Assembly: GCA_034008185.1 (NCBI GenBank)
Contig: CM067081.1
Location: forward strand, 105,657,265-105,721,264
DNA: 64,000 bases
Reading direction: 5' to 3'
DNA from: Gorsachius magnificus
Taxonomy: Eukaryota > Chordata > Aves > Pelecaniformes > Ardeidae
Both the position numbers and the translations under genes were made by a program. This document shows positions 21,148 to 34,783 of the stretch, in pieces. The notes beneath the pieces are model-generated. The model had not been told where the DNA came from. It was given only the letters and a program-made list of their open reading frames with translations, and made no database searches. Every line of letters begins with the position of its first letter. The stretch's first letter is position 1.

Positions 21148-24100
21148 GTAAGTTTAAAAACAGCTCATAGTTTTCACAGTGTGTTTGCACATATTGTTTC
21201 TGGCCTTTTTTAGTCAAAGCAATGTAAGCTTATTATACTACTAGAATATTTTTATGTCCCGTCTCAGAAGAACTGATTCTTTCTGTTTGTTTGGTTTTAG
21301 TTTGATTGAATACTTTGTGTGTGTTTGCAATGAAAAGGGGAGAAATGACATTTGGTTTTTAGGTTTCCCTGAGGGCCACTGATACACGTGGATGTGAACC
21401 ACCTCCCACTTATTTTGTTCAACACAGCATTTATTTTAACGATCATCTTCCATGAAGGAAGGGTGTTCGCACTGTGATTTTGGTTTGAGAAGGATGGCTT
21501 TCTCCATCCCAGGGCATTGAATCAGATGCTGGATTTATCAGCTCTGTTATGGTTCAGGGGTCTCTGGTACACTCCCCTCCCATCTGCCTCACCTGCATTG
21601 CTCTCAGGAGAGTATTGGCTGCCATTTACATCTGAAACACTAAAGAGTGAGTATGTATCTCACTGTTCTGCCTGATTACAGGGCATGGAGGAGCAGAACA
21701 GAAGCAGCATGTTAGGGCTGCTTTTAGTAAAATACTTTCCAAACTGCACCTCGGAATATTTGCAATAAGTAGGAGGCTTAAAAATGCACACAAACACAGG
21801 CATCAATGTGTACTATGTGTGTCATGGAGCAGAGGAGCTGACCTGTATTTTACTGGAGCGGAAGGAAAAGCATTCATGGAGGCAGGATTGCTGCTCTGGT
21901 GCTCCAGCTGCATTTCATCTCAGCATCTTTTAGAGCTGTTCATGGCAAAGCTCTGTGGAGGGTCATGGAGAAATCTACCATGGGGTGAGTGAGGAGGACA
22001 TCTCATGGATAGTGATCAGCTTCTGCAACAAGACAGAAGACGTAGTGAAGACAGAAAAGAACTAGGCAGTAGGTTGGAGTGAGGTCAACCATATATTTGC
22101 TAAAAGAATGACATTTTGAACCATTAAGTTCCTGTGGTAGGTTAAGACATTTCTAGAGATGCAAAACATGGTTTGTCTCTGATTGCATGCCCTATGACAA
22201 GCAAGAAAAACTGGGACTGTGTAACAAGTTAAATTAGGACAGCAGTAGCAAAAAGGGAATTTTAAAGAAGAAATATTTGTGCAATGAAAAATTCAGGGTA
22301 TGTGATGTTGACGAGCAGTTGATATTGTAGACCTGGAAGGAGGAAAGAAAAGTAAGATGAAGATAGCTGGTTCAGGCAGATTAGAGGCATAGAAAAAACA
22401 CTGCAGTGAGAGAGATATTGAACAATAAGCCTGGAAAAGCCCTTGAGCTCTTGCACATTTAGTTTCAGGTAGCCAAGATGAGGCTGTGTTTATTCTTTGC
22501 TGTTACAGCCAACAGAGAATTTGTAAAGGATGATTACCTTTTTCAGTCACAGGTGGGTGAATATCTTGCATAAGTGGTGATTGGATCCCAGACAAGAATG
22601 ATGGCCATCAAAACTAGTAACAGAGAACAGCTGAGAAACTGAACCTTTTGCTACTTTGCATTTGGAGTCTCAGTTAGCAATTGAAGAATGACAGGATGAA
22701 CATGATTTACCTGCACAAAGCTTTGGATGCTTGAGGCATTTGCCTTGGTCCGTATGAGGCAAATGAAAGTCACCTATCTCCGAGTACACCTTTATGATGT
22801 GTTTCAGCACTTAAGTGAGATCTTGTCCTTGGTACCGATCTAACATTGCTCGAAGAGGTTTTTTACCTGGCTGTAGCACAGACACCACCCTCACCCCGAT
22901 CCCACAGAAGAAAAGAAAAACAGTGGAGAAGAGTTTCCATCTAGGCCACCCCTGTTCTGTCCTGTCTTTTGTTTGTCCCATCACCCTTAACTTAGTCTTT
23001 CTATTTGATCTTTGTGCCTCCCCCCACCCTATCCGTGCTTATTTATTCCCTTATTTATTCCTTTTCTCTCCAATGTTCACGTTACTGTCGTTCCCTTGTG
23101 TCCTATAAAAAAAGTGAGCCTCTCTTAGGCAAGAGACAAGATGGATGCTAAAAGCACATCTTTCCTTTGTCTAACTGTGGTTTGCTTTGCAGGATAAACT
23201 AGTCAGATTTTACAGAGAGCAATATGAGACAGTGGATAGCGGTTGGGTTTCTCTTGAACAGTAGGCAAAGATGGAAAGGTGGGATGTGAATTTATTTTTC
23301 TTGTAATGCATTGAAATTGGACTGAACCAAAACCTGAGGGTGTTCTGTTGTCACAAATAACTCGCATCCTATGAATACTGAAAGTATGAGTACTGAATAC
23401 TAATATCCTGAACACATTGTCTACAGGGGAAAAAACACCCCATGTTTTACTCTACTTCCTTGCCGGTCTCTTTGCCTTCATCTGAAAAGGTGGGTCTGTC
23501 CTGTCATGCAAAGCCTTAGACTCTCTCCACTATCAACAAATTTGACCAATGCTTTGAGGTCTGACAAAAATGATTGGTCTGTTGGGTAGGAGCTACTGCT
23601 GTCAAATTTTTTCATTCATCACCCAGCTACGTGGGAATTGATATATAATTGCCCTAGAGTAGAAGGTTTTAAGGATCTTGTTACCAGTTCCTTCAGCTTG
23701 CCAGACCACATGCTCCCTCTCTATTGATTTTAAATAAGGATGCTCAATACTGTCTACAGTTTTTATTCAATATAAGGACTCAAACTTCTGCTGTGTGACT
23801 GGCCATAATGGCTCCTTTGAAGTCATTAGAATCTATCAGGCTGTTAATTCAGATTTAATGACCTCAGAATGGGTATGTATTGATGAGAATAAGCAGGAGA
23901 TGATAAACTGCTGTTATCAAAGGAATGATTTCTGTCTTATTGCCACACTAAAAAGTAATCTACTGTAAGATTTTTTTCACTTGTCTCTTAATTGTTGCTT
24001 GTTAAACATCCTTAAAGCTATAGGAAATGTATTTTTTTAATAAGTACTATTTTGAAATTACATTAATGTTCAAGTCTTAACTTGGGGACACAAGGAGCTT

Positions 24101-27100
24101 CAAAGCTGGGAGAATTCGATCCCGTACATGTGCTTCATTTGTTGGCTGTCGCATAGGAGGCAGCTCTCCCAGCGGCTCCTGCAGCCCCGCCGTGCTGTGT
24201 TTCGCGCGGAGTGGAATTCGTGCTGCCGTGTTTTCATTCATTCTGCATCTAAAGCAGGAGTGAACTGTACTCTTGTGGCACAGTCAGTTTTTGAACACTT
24301 TGGCACATCATTAAAACAACCTTTTATAAAATAGGGGGGATTTCTTATGGTACCGAATTCCTACAGCTGACAACAGAGGGAAGCAAGGGGGTTCAGTGAT
24401 GTCAGTTGCCTCCTTCCTTGCATAAACCCTGAAACCTAGTACTAAGTTTAAGTGTTAACACTCATTGTTTGGCTTTTGATCATTTTAGAGTACGATCACA
24501 GATTTTTGGGGTGAATTTACGTAGAATATTATTTCTTCTATGAAGTAAATGTTGTAAACTTACAAACTTGCTAAATCTCGGCGATTTTTAAGTGACAGAT
24601 ACTTTATTTCCATTTCAAATGGAAGATATGGAAAGAAACACACTAAAAGCTACAATTTGATAATATACATGGAATTTCAGCTCCCCTTAAATATAGATTA
24701 AAATATTGTCCACAAGACTAAGACTAATATGGGGGATCCACTCTTACTGCTTTTCATATAGGCTAACTTCAGCTTGCCAACAGATTAACATCAGTCTGTC
24801 CCTGATAGGAGATGATGTCCCTGATAAGATCAGTCTTAGTGGGTTTCCAGTTCATGCTGTTAAGCTAGGGGAAAATCTGTGACCTCTAGCTTTTTGCAGC
24901 GTCCCGTTTAATTTCTCTTCAGAGGTACTGCAAATAACAATCTGTACCTTCTAACAGCAGCGGCTTGTAAGGTGATGTTCCTCTTGTCAGTAATTTCCTT
25001 TATCCATTTGTTACTTGGTTGGGATCTTGACATCGCCCTAGTTAGCGGGAAGTAAAATGTTTCGGCAGCTAAACTCGCATGCCAACTTCTGGAGCGTGTC
25101 TAAGGCATTAAAGAACTGCAGGGCATTCCTGTATGCAGAATGGTAAAGTATACTGAGTTTTTAGCTAGGTAGCACATTTTAATCCTTTGTCTTCTTTACT
25201 GGGCGATTGCTCATTTTATCCGTGCAGCTACGGAGACTGCTTGAGCTTGAGGTCAGGTAGGAGGCTCAAGGACAGAAAGCAGGCCACGTCTAGAGCACAT
25301 TCATCTGGGCTGGGGGACACTGCCCTTTCACTGCTTGGGAGCTTTATGGGGAATTGGCAGGCCTCTGTCTATAAAAGCAGCAGAGCTTGCAAGTTGCTTC
25401 ATGCTAGGAATGCATTTTTTTTGACAGTGCGCCTGGGGTTGGAAAATACTCATTGCAGTAACTAGCTACAGTGCTAATTTGTCACAGCACTACAGGAGAT
25501 ATAATTTTAAATACAGAAGTCTAGTTCTGATGTTTCAAATCCTAAAAATAGCGATGTTGCAAGGAGGCATTTCACATCATAAGTATGAAGTCTTTTATTG
25601 GAATGAATAAAACCCCACAAGTTATTACAAATTCACTAAGCCAGTCACACTAGGACAACCTGTTATTTCATCACAAAGGCTCTTTATATTAAATTGTCTT
25701 ACTGCTTCCCAAATTATCAGTAAAGGGGACATTACCTCTCAAGACATTACTTTAATGTGTCCCTCTCCCACCATCTCCAGTGTGAATTGCCTGTATCTGC
25801 TGGGTTTTATTTTCTCTGGTATGAAAACTCAGCCAAATCATGCGTCTTGGTGAAGTTGAGGCCAATTTCAAATAGTGTAGATGAAATCTTAAGAAAAAAA
25901 TGTTTTTGCAGTTCTTTATTCATTGTGACTGCTTGACACTTATCATTCAGTGCCTAGGAGCTGTAATGAGATGAGACCTAATATAATCTATTTAAATTGT
26001 TAATTTTGACTACCACCTTTAGTGGATACAAGTGACTAATTTTCCACAGTTTCTTCATCTATATAAATTCACACTTCTATTTCATCCTTGAATTGCATGT
26101 GGAGCCAGTGTTGGACTGGGCTTTTTTAAAAAGCAGTTGGGTAAAGTTTATGATTCAAAAGGGAAAGGTGCAAATGTTTACATGTACAAGAGTTAGACTA
26201 CTGATAACTTCAAGCACTAGGGATTTTATTAATGTTAATATATTGTTGTATACACTGTTTTTGCTGTAACTTGTTTTGTTTGGTCTAACCACAGTTCTTT
26301 TTTTTTTAACTGTGTGGCACTTGATGACTCCTGTTTACAACCTCAGCAGAAGGCATGTTCAGGAGAATATTTCTGTCTTGTATTTGTTCACAGCAAGCTC
26401 ATTTGATGTAACAGGTGAAGAATTTAACGGTGTTTCTTCCCTCATAAATATTTAAATTTATGTTGACAAATGAAAAGAGAATTATCTTGAAGCAGAGTAT
26501 TGCAAAGATGCTTGAGGAAAGTTTGCTTTGGGGACCTACTCCCCAGCATGAAATGAATCGAAGGGTGATCTGAGCAATTAATGGTCAAGATGAGGGTCAA
26601 ATGGATATGAGCAAGGCAAAATTGCATTTCTCAGGGCTGGTGAAAAGGAAGTGGCAGTCACGGTTGCCAAGTTCTGGCTGTGCATGGATAGAAAATGTAT
26701 CGTGAAGTTCTTACACAGAAGGATTTTTATATGAGAAAATTAACTTAAACCTAGTTTAGGTGGCAAGTATCAACTTTAGTTAAGGCAATAGATGAGAAAT
26801 AATACAAATACGTTTTGGTTTTTTTTTTTCTCTCCACGAAGTCTCCATGAGGGATTCTCCTAAACTGTCTTTCAAGTTGCCTATTGTTTTGATGCCATGC
26901 CAGCTATTTAAATTATAACATATCAAAGGAAGATAGGATCAGTCTTTGCAAAGTAAAGTTCAAAAGGGAATCTAACTCTTAAAAATGCAATTTCTCTATC
27001 TCAATACACTTAATTTTATTTTCAGGCCAAGGTTGCTACATTGACCTGTAATTATTCTTGGAATACTAATGCAAGTTTTGAAATATTACAGGAACTATAC

Positions 27101-30100
27101 ACAGTATTTACAACAAAGTAGTTTAGCCTTGATGGTTAATAAAAACAATGAGATAACCCAACTGTTAAGAAAGGAAAGAGCATCCCTCTGGAACACTGGG
27201 TTCTCTTTCATGTATTAGCTCTCTTCATGTCACCTGTGCCTGGAATCTCTTTCAATTAAACTAGTAGATGTTTTTAAACAATGTGCTTTCTAAGCTGCTT
27301 TAGGAACATTCATCTAATTTAACAAAATTTTGGAAGCCAAGAGGCAGCTTGAAATTGAAGGTGGAGAAGTTGAGTCTCAGAATTGGTGATTCTTTTTACT
27401 GCTGCAGATGTGATCCCTGAGCATACAACCACTACTTTTACAGGGGGCTTTTTTTCTTAATTCAGTATCAACATGCATATGTTTTTTTCTGACAGAAGAA
27501 TATACTTGTTTTTATCCAGCCTGTTAGTCCATGTTTTGTGCTTTCAGAGTCTCTACCATTGCAGTCAGAATTTTATGAACACCACTTTATTTTCAAAGAC
27601 TTTTTGGCTGTCTTAAATATAATTGTGAAAACATGAGCATAAAGCAAAAATTCAAGGTAAATAAACCCCGGCTGAATGTTTATGTGATCAGGCTAAGTGA
27701 TAAATATGTAGTTGAAATGTATGAACCTTAACATCGATGAATAACTTAATGAGCGTTTGCAGTATTATGCATCTTTGCTGAAAATTAACAAGTGGGCAGC
27801 TGGAGTTGAGTGGCATGAAGGACCAGAGCACCAGGCTCTGATCGTGACGGCTCTGCAGTTACCTTCCAGGCAGGGAGATGTGCTGGTGAGCCATGAGGCA
27901 AAAGATCTGGCTCCCAAAACTCCTTGCCAGTCAGTCCAGGGGTGATGCCAACCCTTGGAGCGCAGCAGCAACCTGCTCCTTACAGGTAAAATACTAAGAC
28001 TGGGGTATGTCTGGTTTTCAGTCTCACATGGTCTCCCTTGTGCTGTTGACTGTGAGAGGAACTCTGCCCTCCCCTTTATTTGTTAGTGTTAGACAGGGTT
28101 CAGAAAGCAGTCTTGGTCGAAGTGTGTGTGAAGAGAAAGTAATTAAAAATGAAAAGGAATGGCACTATGCCTGCCGGTCCTCCAGCTTGCAGTGCTAAGA
28201 ATGAGAATAGTTGTCTCTAAAATGCAGTAGATCATAATTTATATATAGTATGAAAATAGACTTACTGTTCTGTGCCCCAGTATTGATCTCTGCTAGAAAG
28301 CATACCACGCTTTTCTCCAAGTAATTCAATTATATTAAACTTAACAACTTCTGATGTAAAAACTCATCCTGGTACTTCCTTTTCCCTACGTTTAAAATAA
28401 TGGTAATTTGCTATAATCTTAGCTAAACCTTTCCCAGCCTTCATTTGTCTTGTATCATTCAGTCAGTAATTTGTCTGTTTTGTAATAAAAAGGTAATCAT
28501 TATTTTCCTTCCCTTTTGTTTAGATTCTGTTCATTGGTTTTGCCACCCCCCTGTAAACGGAGTAGCTTATTCACAAAAGAATGGGGATACCATTTTGTAA
28601 AACCAGCTCATTTTGCAAGGTAGCAGTAGCAATAATAGAAACTCTTCTTGCTAAAGATATTCCATACGCACTTGTGATTGTCAGAAGTGCTATAATTAGT
28701 TGTGATCTTAGTCAACAACTGAAAGCTTTGATCTTAATCCCTCATTAATGTGGCGGTTGCGTATCTGGAATTCAGAGGCAATGAATGCACCCGCTGAATA
28801 CTACACTATCTTTAGGTAATGCTCTCATTTCAAATGGTTTCCCATCTTATATACAACAGCCAGTGTCGTTCAGAAAGGGGACGTCTACTAATCCTTTCAC
28901 TTCATAAGGGGTTAGTGAGCGACTGGTTTTTCTTTCACTGGTGAGGCTGATACAGATTTCTTTTTTTTTTAATGCAAAATACTAGAACAGGATCTGAAGG
29001 GCATCTTGTTGCAGTTTAATTCCTTTTTATTTTTCTTGGCCTTCTGATTCTTAAGAATTGTTACTAAATAGAAAAATGTGTAGAGCATAATCTGGCTGTA
29101 TTATTGAACCTATGGCTCCAGGAAGGTTAGCATTTTAGAGTCCAATAAAAATTTAAAAAAATCTGTTTGGGAATTGACAGGTAAAATGAGTGGAAGTGTG
29201 AAGAAAATGTCATCTGATACCGCATTTCTTCCACACCTGTCAACACACACTTTTTGATCAGTCTTCATGTAGTAGTAGAATGAGTTACTTTATAAAACAA
29301 GCAATGCATAGAAAATGAAGTCTCCTAAGAGCAGATGCGGTCAAAAAAGGAGATCGGGCTGCAGAGGAATCCTTACATGTAACTGATGTCTGACCACATG
29401 TTCCCAATTTATTTCGAGAAAACATGCGACACATCTCTCTAGTCCCCCAAATGTATTGGAGTGCAAAGGATAGGATTTGTGCCAACAGCCGTGAAGAAAT
29501 TTTAAAATGTTTCTGCTTTATGCCAAAGAAGGGAGGGTCAGTATTTTTCTAACTCTTCCTTTTTTTTTTCTTGGGGGGGAGGGCAGGCTATCGGTTATCG
29601 TTATGTTGGAATCACAAGGTTTTTTTAACACCCTGTTGCTAATTATGATTTTTTTTTTTAATACTGGATGGAGAAGTCACATAATCATTTGTAGGCTTTG
29701 TAAATACAGGGAGCAAAATCTTGTAGGGTTATTTGGTTTTAAGTAGAATAGTTACTTTTTTGTCAGAGAATCATTTCTGATTTCAAATTACATGAATAGC
29801 TAATCACTCATAAAAAGACCGCTTATGAATCGCAGTTAGAAAACAGAAAATTATGTGACCATTTCATCTGACCTTTCAATATTTTCCTAAACATACGAGC
29901 TGAACTTCTTTTTAATGAAAATTATCCCGCTTTTTTTTTACGAGTTTAAACAGCACCTCTGTTTGCAGAGTGAGATGTGGTCAGTGTTGGTGGGTTGGTT
30001 GGTCTCTGTGGCCACTGGCGGCCAGCTAAGTGCTCCAGGAGCAGTAGGCAGGCTGAGTCCATAGCGCTGGCTTTGCACAGGCTCAGCCTGCTCTGACCGT

Positions 30101-30459
30101 GCTGGGCATGGACCGGTGCCGGCAGCAAGCAGGGAGGGAGAAAACACCCGTTGTACCCCTTCCTTTCACACCTGTTCGCTGGCCAGGTTTTGGAAGGAGC
30201 TGTTGAAGCGGGATGTTTTCAAGGATGCTTTTGGGCGTAAGTTGTTCAAATATTTAATTGCACTTACTACTGAAAGTGGGTGGCTTATTTCCGGTCTGAA
30301 TTTACAGCCTTATTTCTGCCTACCTTGGGTTTCCAACCATCAAACCTCAGTTGCTTCTTTCCAATAAAGCTGTTGCCAGAAATCTTCTCAACAGAGATTT
30401 CCTAGGACAAATTAGTAGTCCACTCCCTGGTGGATGAGTGTAACTGATTGAGCTTCTTA

Positions 30460-31032
30460 CCATGTGTCGTGGTTTAACCCAGCTGGCAACTAAGCACCAC
30501 GCAGCCGCTCGCTCACTCCCCCCCTCCCTCAGTGGGATGGGGGAGAGAATTGGAAAAGAAAAGTAAGACCCGTGGGTTGAGATAGAGACAGTTTAATAAG
30601 AGAGAAGAATAACAATAACAGTAATAATAACAGTAAGAAAATATGCAGAATATATAAAACAAGTGATGCACAATGCAATTGCTCACCACCCGCTGACCGA
30701 TGCCCAGCCCGTCCCAAGCCGCGATCACTCTGCCCGAGCTGCGATCACTCTGCCCGCGACCGACTGACTAACCCCCCGAGCATGACATTATATGATATGG
30801 AATAGCTCTTTGGTCAGTTTGGGTCCTAGCTGTGCTGTACTCCCAGCTTGTTATGCACCTGGCCGAGCAGGAGAAGCTCAAAAAGTCCTTGAGCAGTCTG
30901 AGCACTACTTGGCAACAACTAAAAACATCAGTGTGTTACCAACATTCTTGTAGTACTAAATCCAAAGCACAGCACTATGCTAGCTTCTGTGAAGAAAATT
31001 AACTCTATCCCAGCCGAAACCAGGACACCATG
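30460..31032 (-). mobile_element. Solo LTR with 5-bp target duplication, antisense to APP
   Basis: The LTR proper is 30465-31027 (563 bp). It has terminal TGTC...GACA on both strands and is flanked by exact CCATG duplications at 30460-30464 and 31028-31032. A 5-bp duplication is typical of ERVL-type avian retroelements, and the family resembles a neoavian LTR I recognise in general form. Orientation is minus, set by the ATTAAA poly(A) signal (TTTAAT at 30592-30597 on the + strand) downstream of the U3-like part. Compared with the copy at 5353-5919 it lacks the short segment carrying the TATA-like box and has an extra internal tandem unit at 30721-30756. No viral coding region is present, so it is a recombination-derived solo LTR. 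Confidence 0.9.
30721..30756. repeat. 20-bp tandem unit inside the LTR
   Basis: GCGATCACTCTGCCCG occurs at 30721-30736 and 30741-30756, 20 bases apart. The other LTR copy in the window lacks this doubling. Confidence 0.9.
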
Positions 31033-31263
31033 AGACAGGTCTCCCAAGCTCCCATCAACCCACATGCCCATTTCTGAGCCCTCTTTCTTTTTGGGAGCTC
31101 ATAGTGGAGAGCCCTCTGTGGTGGTATGCCAGCATTTTGCCTTTTGCACAAGGTTGGGGGAAGTAGCTTTCTCCGAGGCAGTATCGCTCCTCGTTAGCAT
31201 TGCCCTCCTTAGCCTTAGCTTGACAGAAGGCTGCGGTCGGATACCAATGCACTGCCCGCAGCC

Positions 31264-31699
31264 AAGGTGACCAAAGGCCTGGGAAGCCTCTCTTAGCCGT
31301 ATGAGGACAGGCTGAGAGAACTGGGTTTGTTCAGCCCTGAGAAAAGGAGGCTCAGAGGGGATCTCATCACCATGCACCAGTATTTAGAGGGTGGCTACAA
31401 AGAAGATGGAGACTCCCTTTTCACAAGGAGTCACATGGAAAAGACGAGGGGTAATGGGTACAAGTTGGTCTGGAGAAGATTCCGATTGAACATGAGAGGG
31501 AAATTTTTCACAACGAGAACAGTCAATCATTGGAATCATCTCCCCAGGGGAGTGGTTGACTCTACCACACTGGACTCTTTCAAGACACAGCTGGGCAGGG
31601 TACTGGGCCGTCTTGTTTAGACTGTGCTCTTGCCTAGAAAGGTTGGGCCAAATGATCCTTGAGGTCCTTTCCAACCTGGTATTCTATGATTCTGTGATC
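31264..31699 (+). mobile_element. CR1 LINE 3' fragment, sense
   Basis: It is in the plus orientation. It begins near ...GTGACCAAAGGCCTGG, contains CTGAGAGAACTGGGTTTGTT and the frame 31327-31620, which matches the CR1 ORF2 C-terminus (FSPEKRRLRGDLI, HWNHLPRGVVDS, FKTQLGRVLGRLV). It ends in the CR1 3' region (CTTTCCAACCTGG) and tail ATTCTATGATTCTGTGAT at 31681-31698. Only the last ~430 bp of the element are present. The 231 bases between the LTR's downstream target duplicate and this fragment are unrecognised. The 5' limit is approximate. Confidence 0.9.
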
Positions 31700-32234
31700 T
31701 TTTCCCGTGCTCCTGGGCACAGCCTAGCTGGCTCAGGCATCCAGGGCTGTGGTGTTTAATGCCTGGTCTTTGTTTAATTGGGTTTTGCACAGCTTTTGGA
31801 GGGGTTTGGGTGCTCTGACATCCTCGGCACCAGGCACTGAAATCAGGTTTTCCAGTTCTCAGCAACCACTACTCTCACCTGTTCAGAAATACACCGGCAA
31901 ACGTCCTGGTGGGAAGTAAGCGTATCATCAGAAAATCTGGGCCGTAAAGGCCGCGCATGTGAGACAGGAGCTTTTGAAATTCAGACCTGGAATGTACAGG
32001 CGGCTTAGCTGATCTCAGTGCAAATGCTGGTGACCTTTTTTCCTGTTCAATAAATTAAAGGTTAAATTTGCATAATTTATTGGACAGTTATTTAGATCAT
32101 CACTTCTTGCCACTCACATTTGTACAGACTTAGGTTCAGTTTAAAAAAAAAAAATCTATGAAAGATGGAGAAGGACAGCGAATGCACTAGAGCTTTTTCC
32201 CATTCAATCTTCCTGTGCTGAACCCTGCTTTGTC

Positions 32235-32495
32235 CCGCAGAGGCAGCGATGGAGGGTGTAGGCAGAGGGGAATCCTCTTCACACAGCCTGGTTAAACTGT
32301 GGAACTTGTTGCCACACCATATTGTGAATGTTAAATCTCATGCAAGTTTGGGGGGGAAAAAAAATAGAGTCATGGAAGAAAAATGCAACAAGGTTAGTTA
32401 AACATTGCAAAAGAGCATTTTACTGCTTTTGCCTGGGGGTTTCAGGAAACAGGAGCCTGGAAGGAATGTCCTTTGCTCGGTCTGACACTCTTAAA
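32235..32495 (+). mobile_element. Old CR1/L3-like LINE remnant (probable)
   Basis: Several phrases in order resemble the 3' end of ancient CR1/L3 elements: GTTAAACTGTGGAACTTGTT then GCCACA, a G/A-rich stretch followed by TCATGGAAGA, then TTAAACATTGCAAAAG and finally TTGCTCGGTCTGAC. The copy is strongly decayed, with no open frame worth noting. The assignment is by phrase resemblance only, and both limits are approximate. Confidence 0.45.
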
Positions 32496-34465
32496 TTTCA
32501 TCCTGATTTGAAATAAAATTTTGTTTTCATTTTCTTAAATGGAATTAAAATGTACAATACTTAACTGCCACTTCAGGAAAGATAAAGATTAAATTAATTT
32601 GGTGCTTGAGAGATTAAAAGTCAAAGATATTTAGAAATACTTAGGAGCATTACAGAAATGTTTTCACTCAGTCCAAGCTTTGAGTGATTTGCTTTTGTAA
32701 TTTGCTTACACTGGCTCTAGCCTTTCTGTCAGGCAGTGCTGTACCCCAGCACAAACCACATTATCATTGAAGATGGGTTGTTATCATTAAGAGTTTAAAA
32801 AAAAAGAAAATTTTTATGCTTTTATAGCAGTATCAGACTTTAAATTGTCTGAAGTTGAGAGAGTAACCACTGAAAATACTGAGTTGCATTCTATTTTTAT
32901 AATTTTTGTGGCTTGTCAGGAACCTTATTTGTCCCTGTTTGTTTGTTACAGTACTTCAGTAACAAAGTTTATGATTTTACAAAATGTAAACTTGTAATTA
33001 AATATTTATGAATTAAATCTAAAAATGGTGCGAGGAGTGATAATTTGCACTACCTATGACTTGGAAGTTGGATTTGGTTTCAGTTCCTTGTAGATTTTTT
33101 TGTTTGTTTATTTGTTTTGAGACAAGCAAGGCCTTGCCTTTGATCCAGGGAGTAACTTACAGAATTCATTGAGCAGTGTATACCAACAGCAGCCAACACT
33201 GTTCATGCCTATTGCAGAGAACATGTAGAGATATCTCACATGCAGCCAAATCCAAAAGCTTTCTGTTCATTTGGGGGGATTTTGCTTACTTTGCTTTTGG
33301 GGTTATATGTCTAAGATAAAATTGGAGGAAAGGTTGGATTTGGGTTTAAGTTTGTCTTAAAATTTGAGGATGTATTTCGTTGGGACTAGCACGTCGTACT
33401 TCAAACTGGTGATTTTTAAATTTATTTTTTTTTTAATAATTTAACAGAGGTGTCCTTATATTTCAACTTGTTTTGGGGAAAGTAGTCATAAGTAAATATT
33501 GGTTGTTATTACTCAGTCTGATCTTCAGATCAAAGTTTGCTTTTGTTGAAGACATTGAGAAATGTTTGGGGTAGGGGAGGGTCCTGGGTTTTTCCCTGCC
33601 TGTATTAGTCTGTCTACTAAAACATTTTACCTCTGTAAGTGAAGTTAGCTATAGTACATGAAGTCAAATGCATTTTAAAAAAAAAAATCCTGCACAGCTA
33701 TGTGTATGGTCTTTGTTTGTCAGAATTTTTAAACTAACTTTGCAATTGTTGAACTAAAATGTGACCAGGGAAATGAAACTAATAATGTAATAAAATATTT
33801 CAGGACAATAGAGTTGAAATGAAATAGTTGATCATCATTGAGGAGTTTTTAAAATTGCTGTTACGGCCCTAGCACAGAAATGGTGTTCTAGTTAATGTGG
33901 GGGTTGTTGGATCTCACTGCGTAGTGAAGCTCAATTTGCAAATACAAATCTTTCTGCCACCAGTGTGGTAGGTATTGCCTAGTTATTCGACAGGTAGTGC
34001 TAGCACTTTGGGCAAGCTTGCTGATTATTTCCAACATCCACGAGGGATTTTCTTAATCAAAGTTGTTACAAATAAAGTAAATATCTGTGAGGCCAAACTG
34101 TCACTAAGGGAAGGATTTGATGTATTTCATTAGGGTACTGTGGGATCCGTAGGTGCTTTAAAACGTGTTTGCATTGGCACTCATGTGTTACGGTTTACCT
34201 TTTAAAAATAAACTAATATACAAAGCATGTGGCTTTGCAAAGGGCTTTCTGCTGGCTTATGTACTCTAGTCTTTGCCAAGCTTTGTTTTCCTTGGAATTT
34301 CTCCTTTGGCAGCAGTTTCTAACCTGTTTGAATAACATTTCTTTGTTCACTCTGAAAAGTTTCTTCTGGTTTATAAAATGGGGTGGCGAGGGGGAAATAC
34401 TTGTATATTTTTATACATATATGTTTGCTGCGTGTAACATATCCACCTAAACCACGTTTTTATAT

Positions 34466-34499
34466 CTTCCTCTGAGATTAAACTTCCTCTGAGGTTAAA
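34466..34499. repeat. 17-bp tandem duplication before exon 9
   Basis: CTTCCTCTGAGATTAAA (34466-34482) is followed directly by CTTCCTCTGAGGTTAAA (34483-34499), with one mismatch. It lies about 135 bases upstream of the exon 9 acceptor. Confidence 0.95.
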
Positions 34500-34552
34500 T
34501 GAATGACTTTATTCTGATGGAAATTAGAACAGATGTTTCTTGCTTGCTCTGA

Positions 34553-34783
<231 letters not shown>

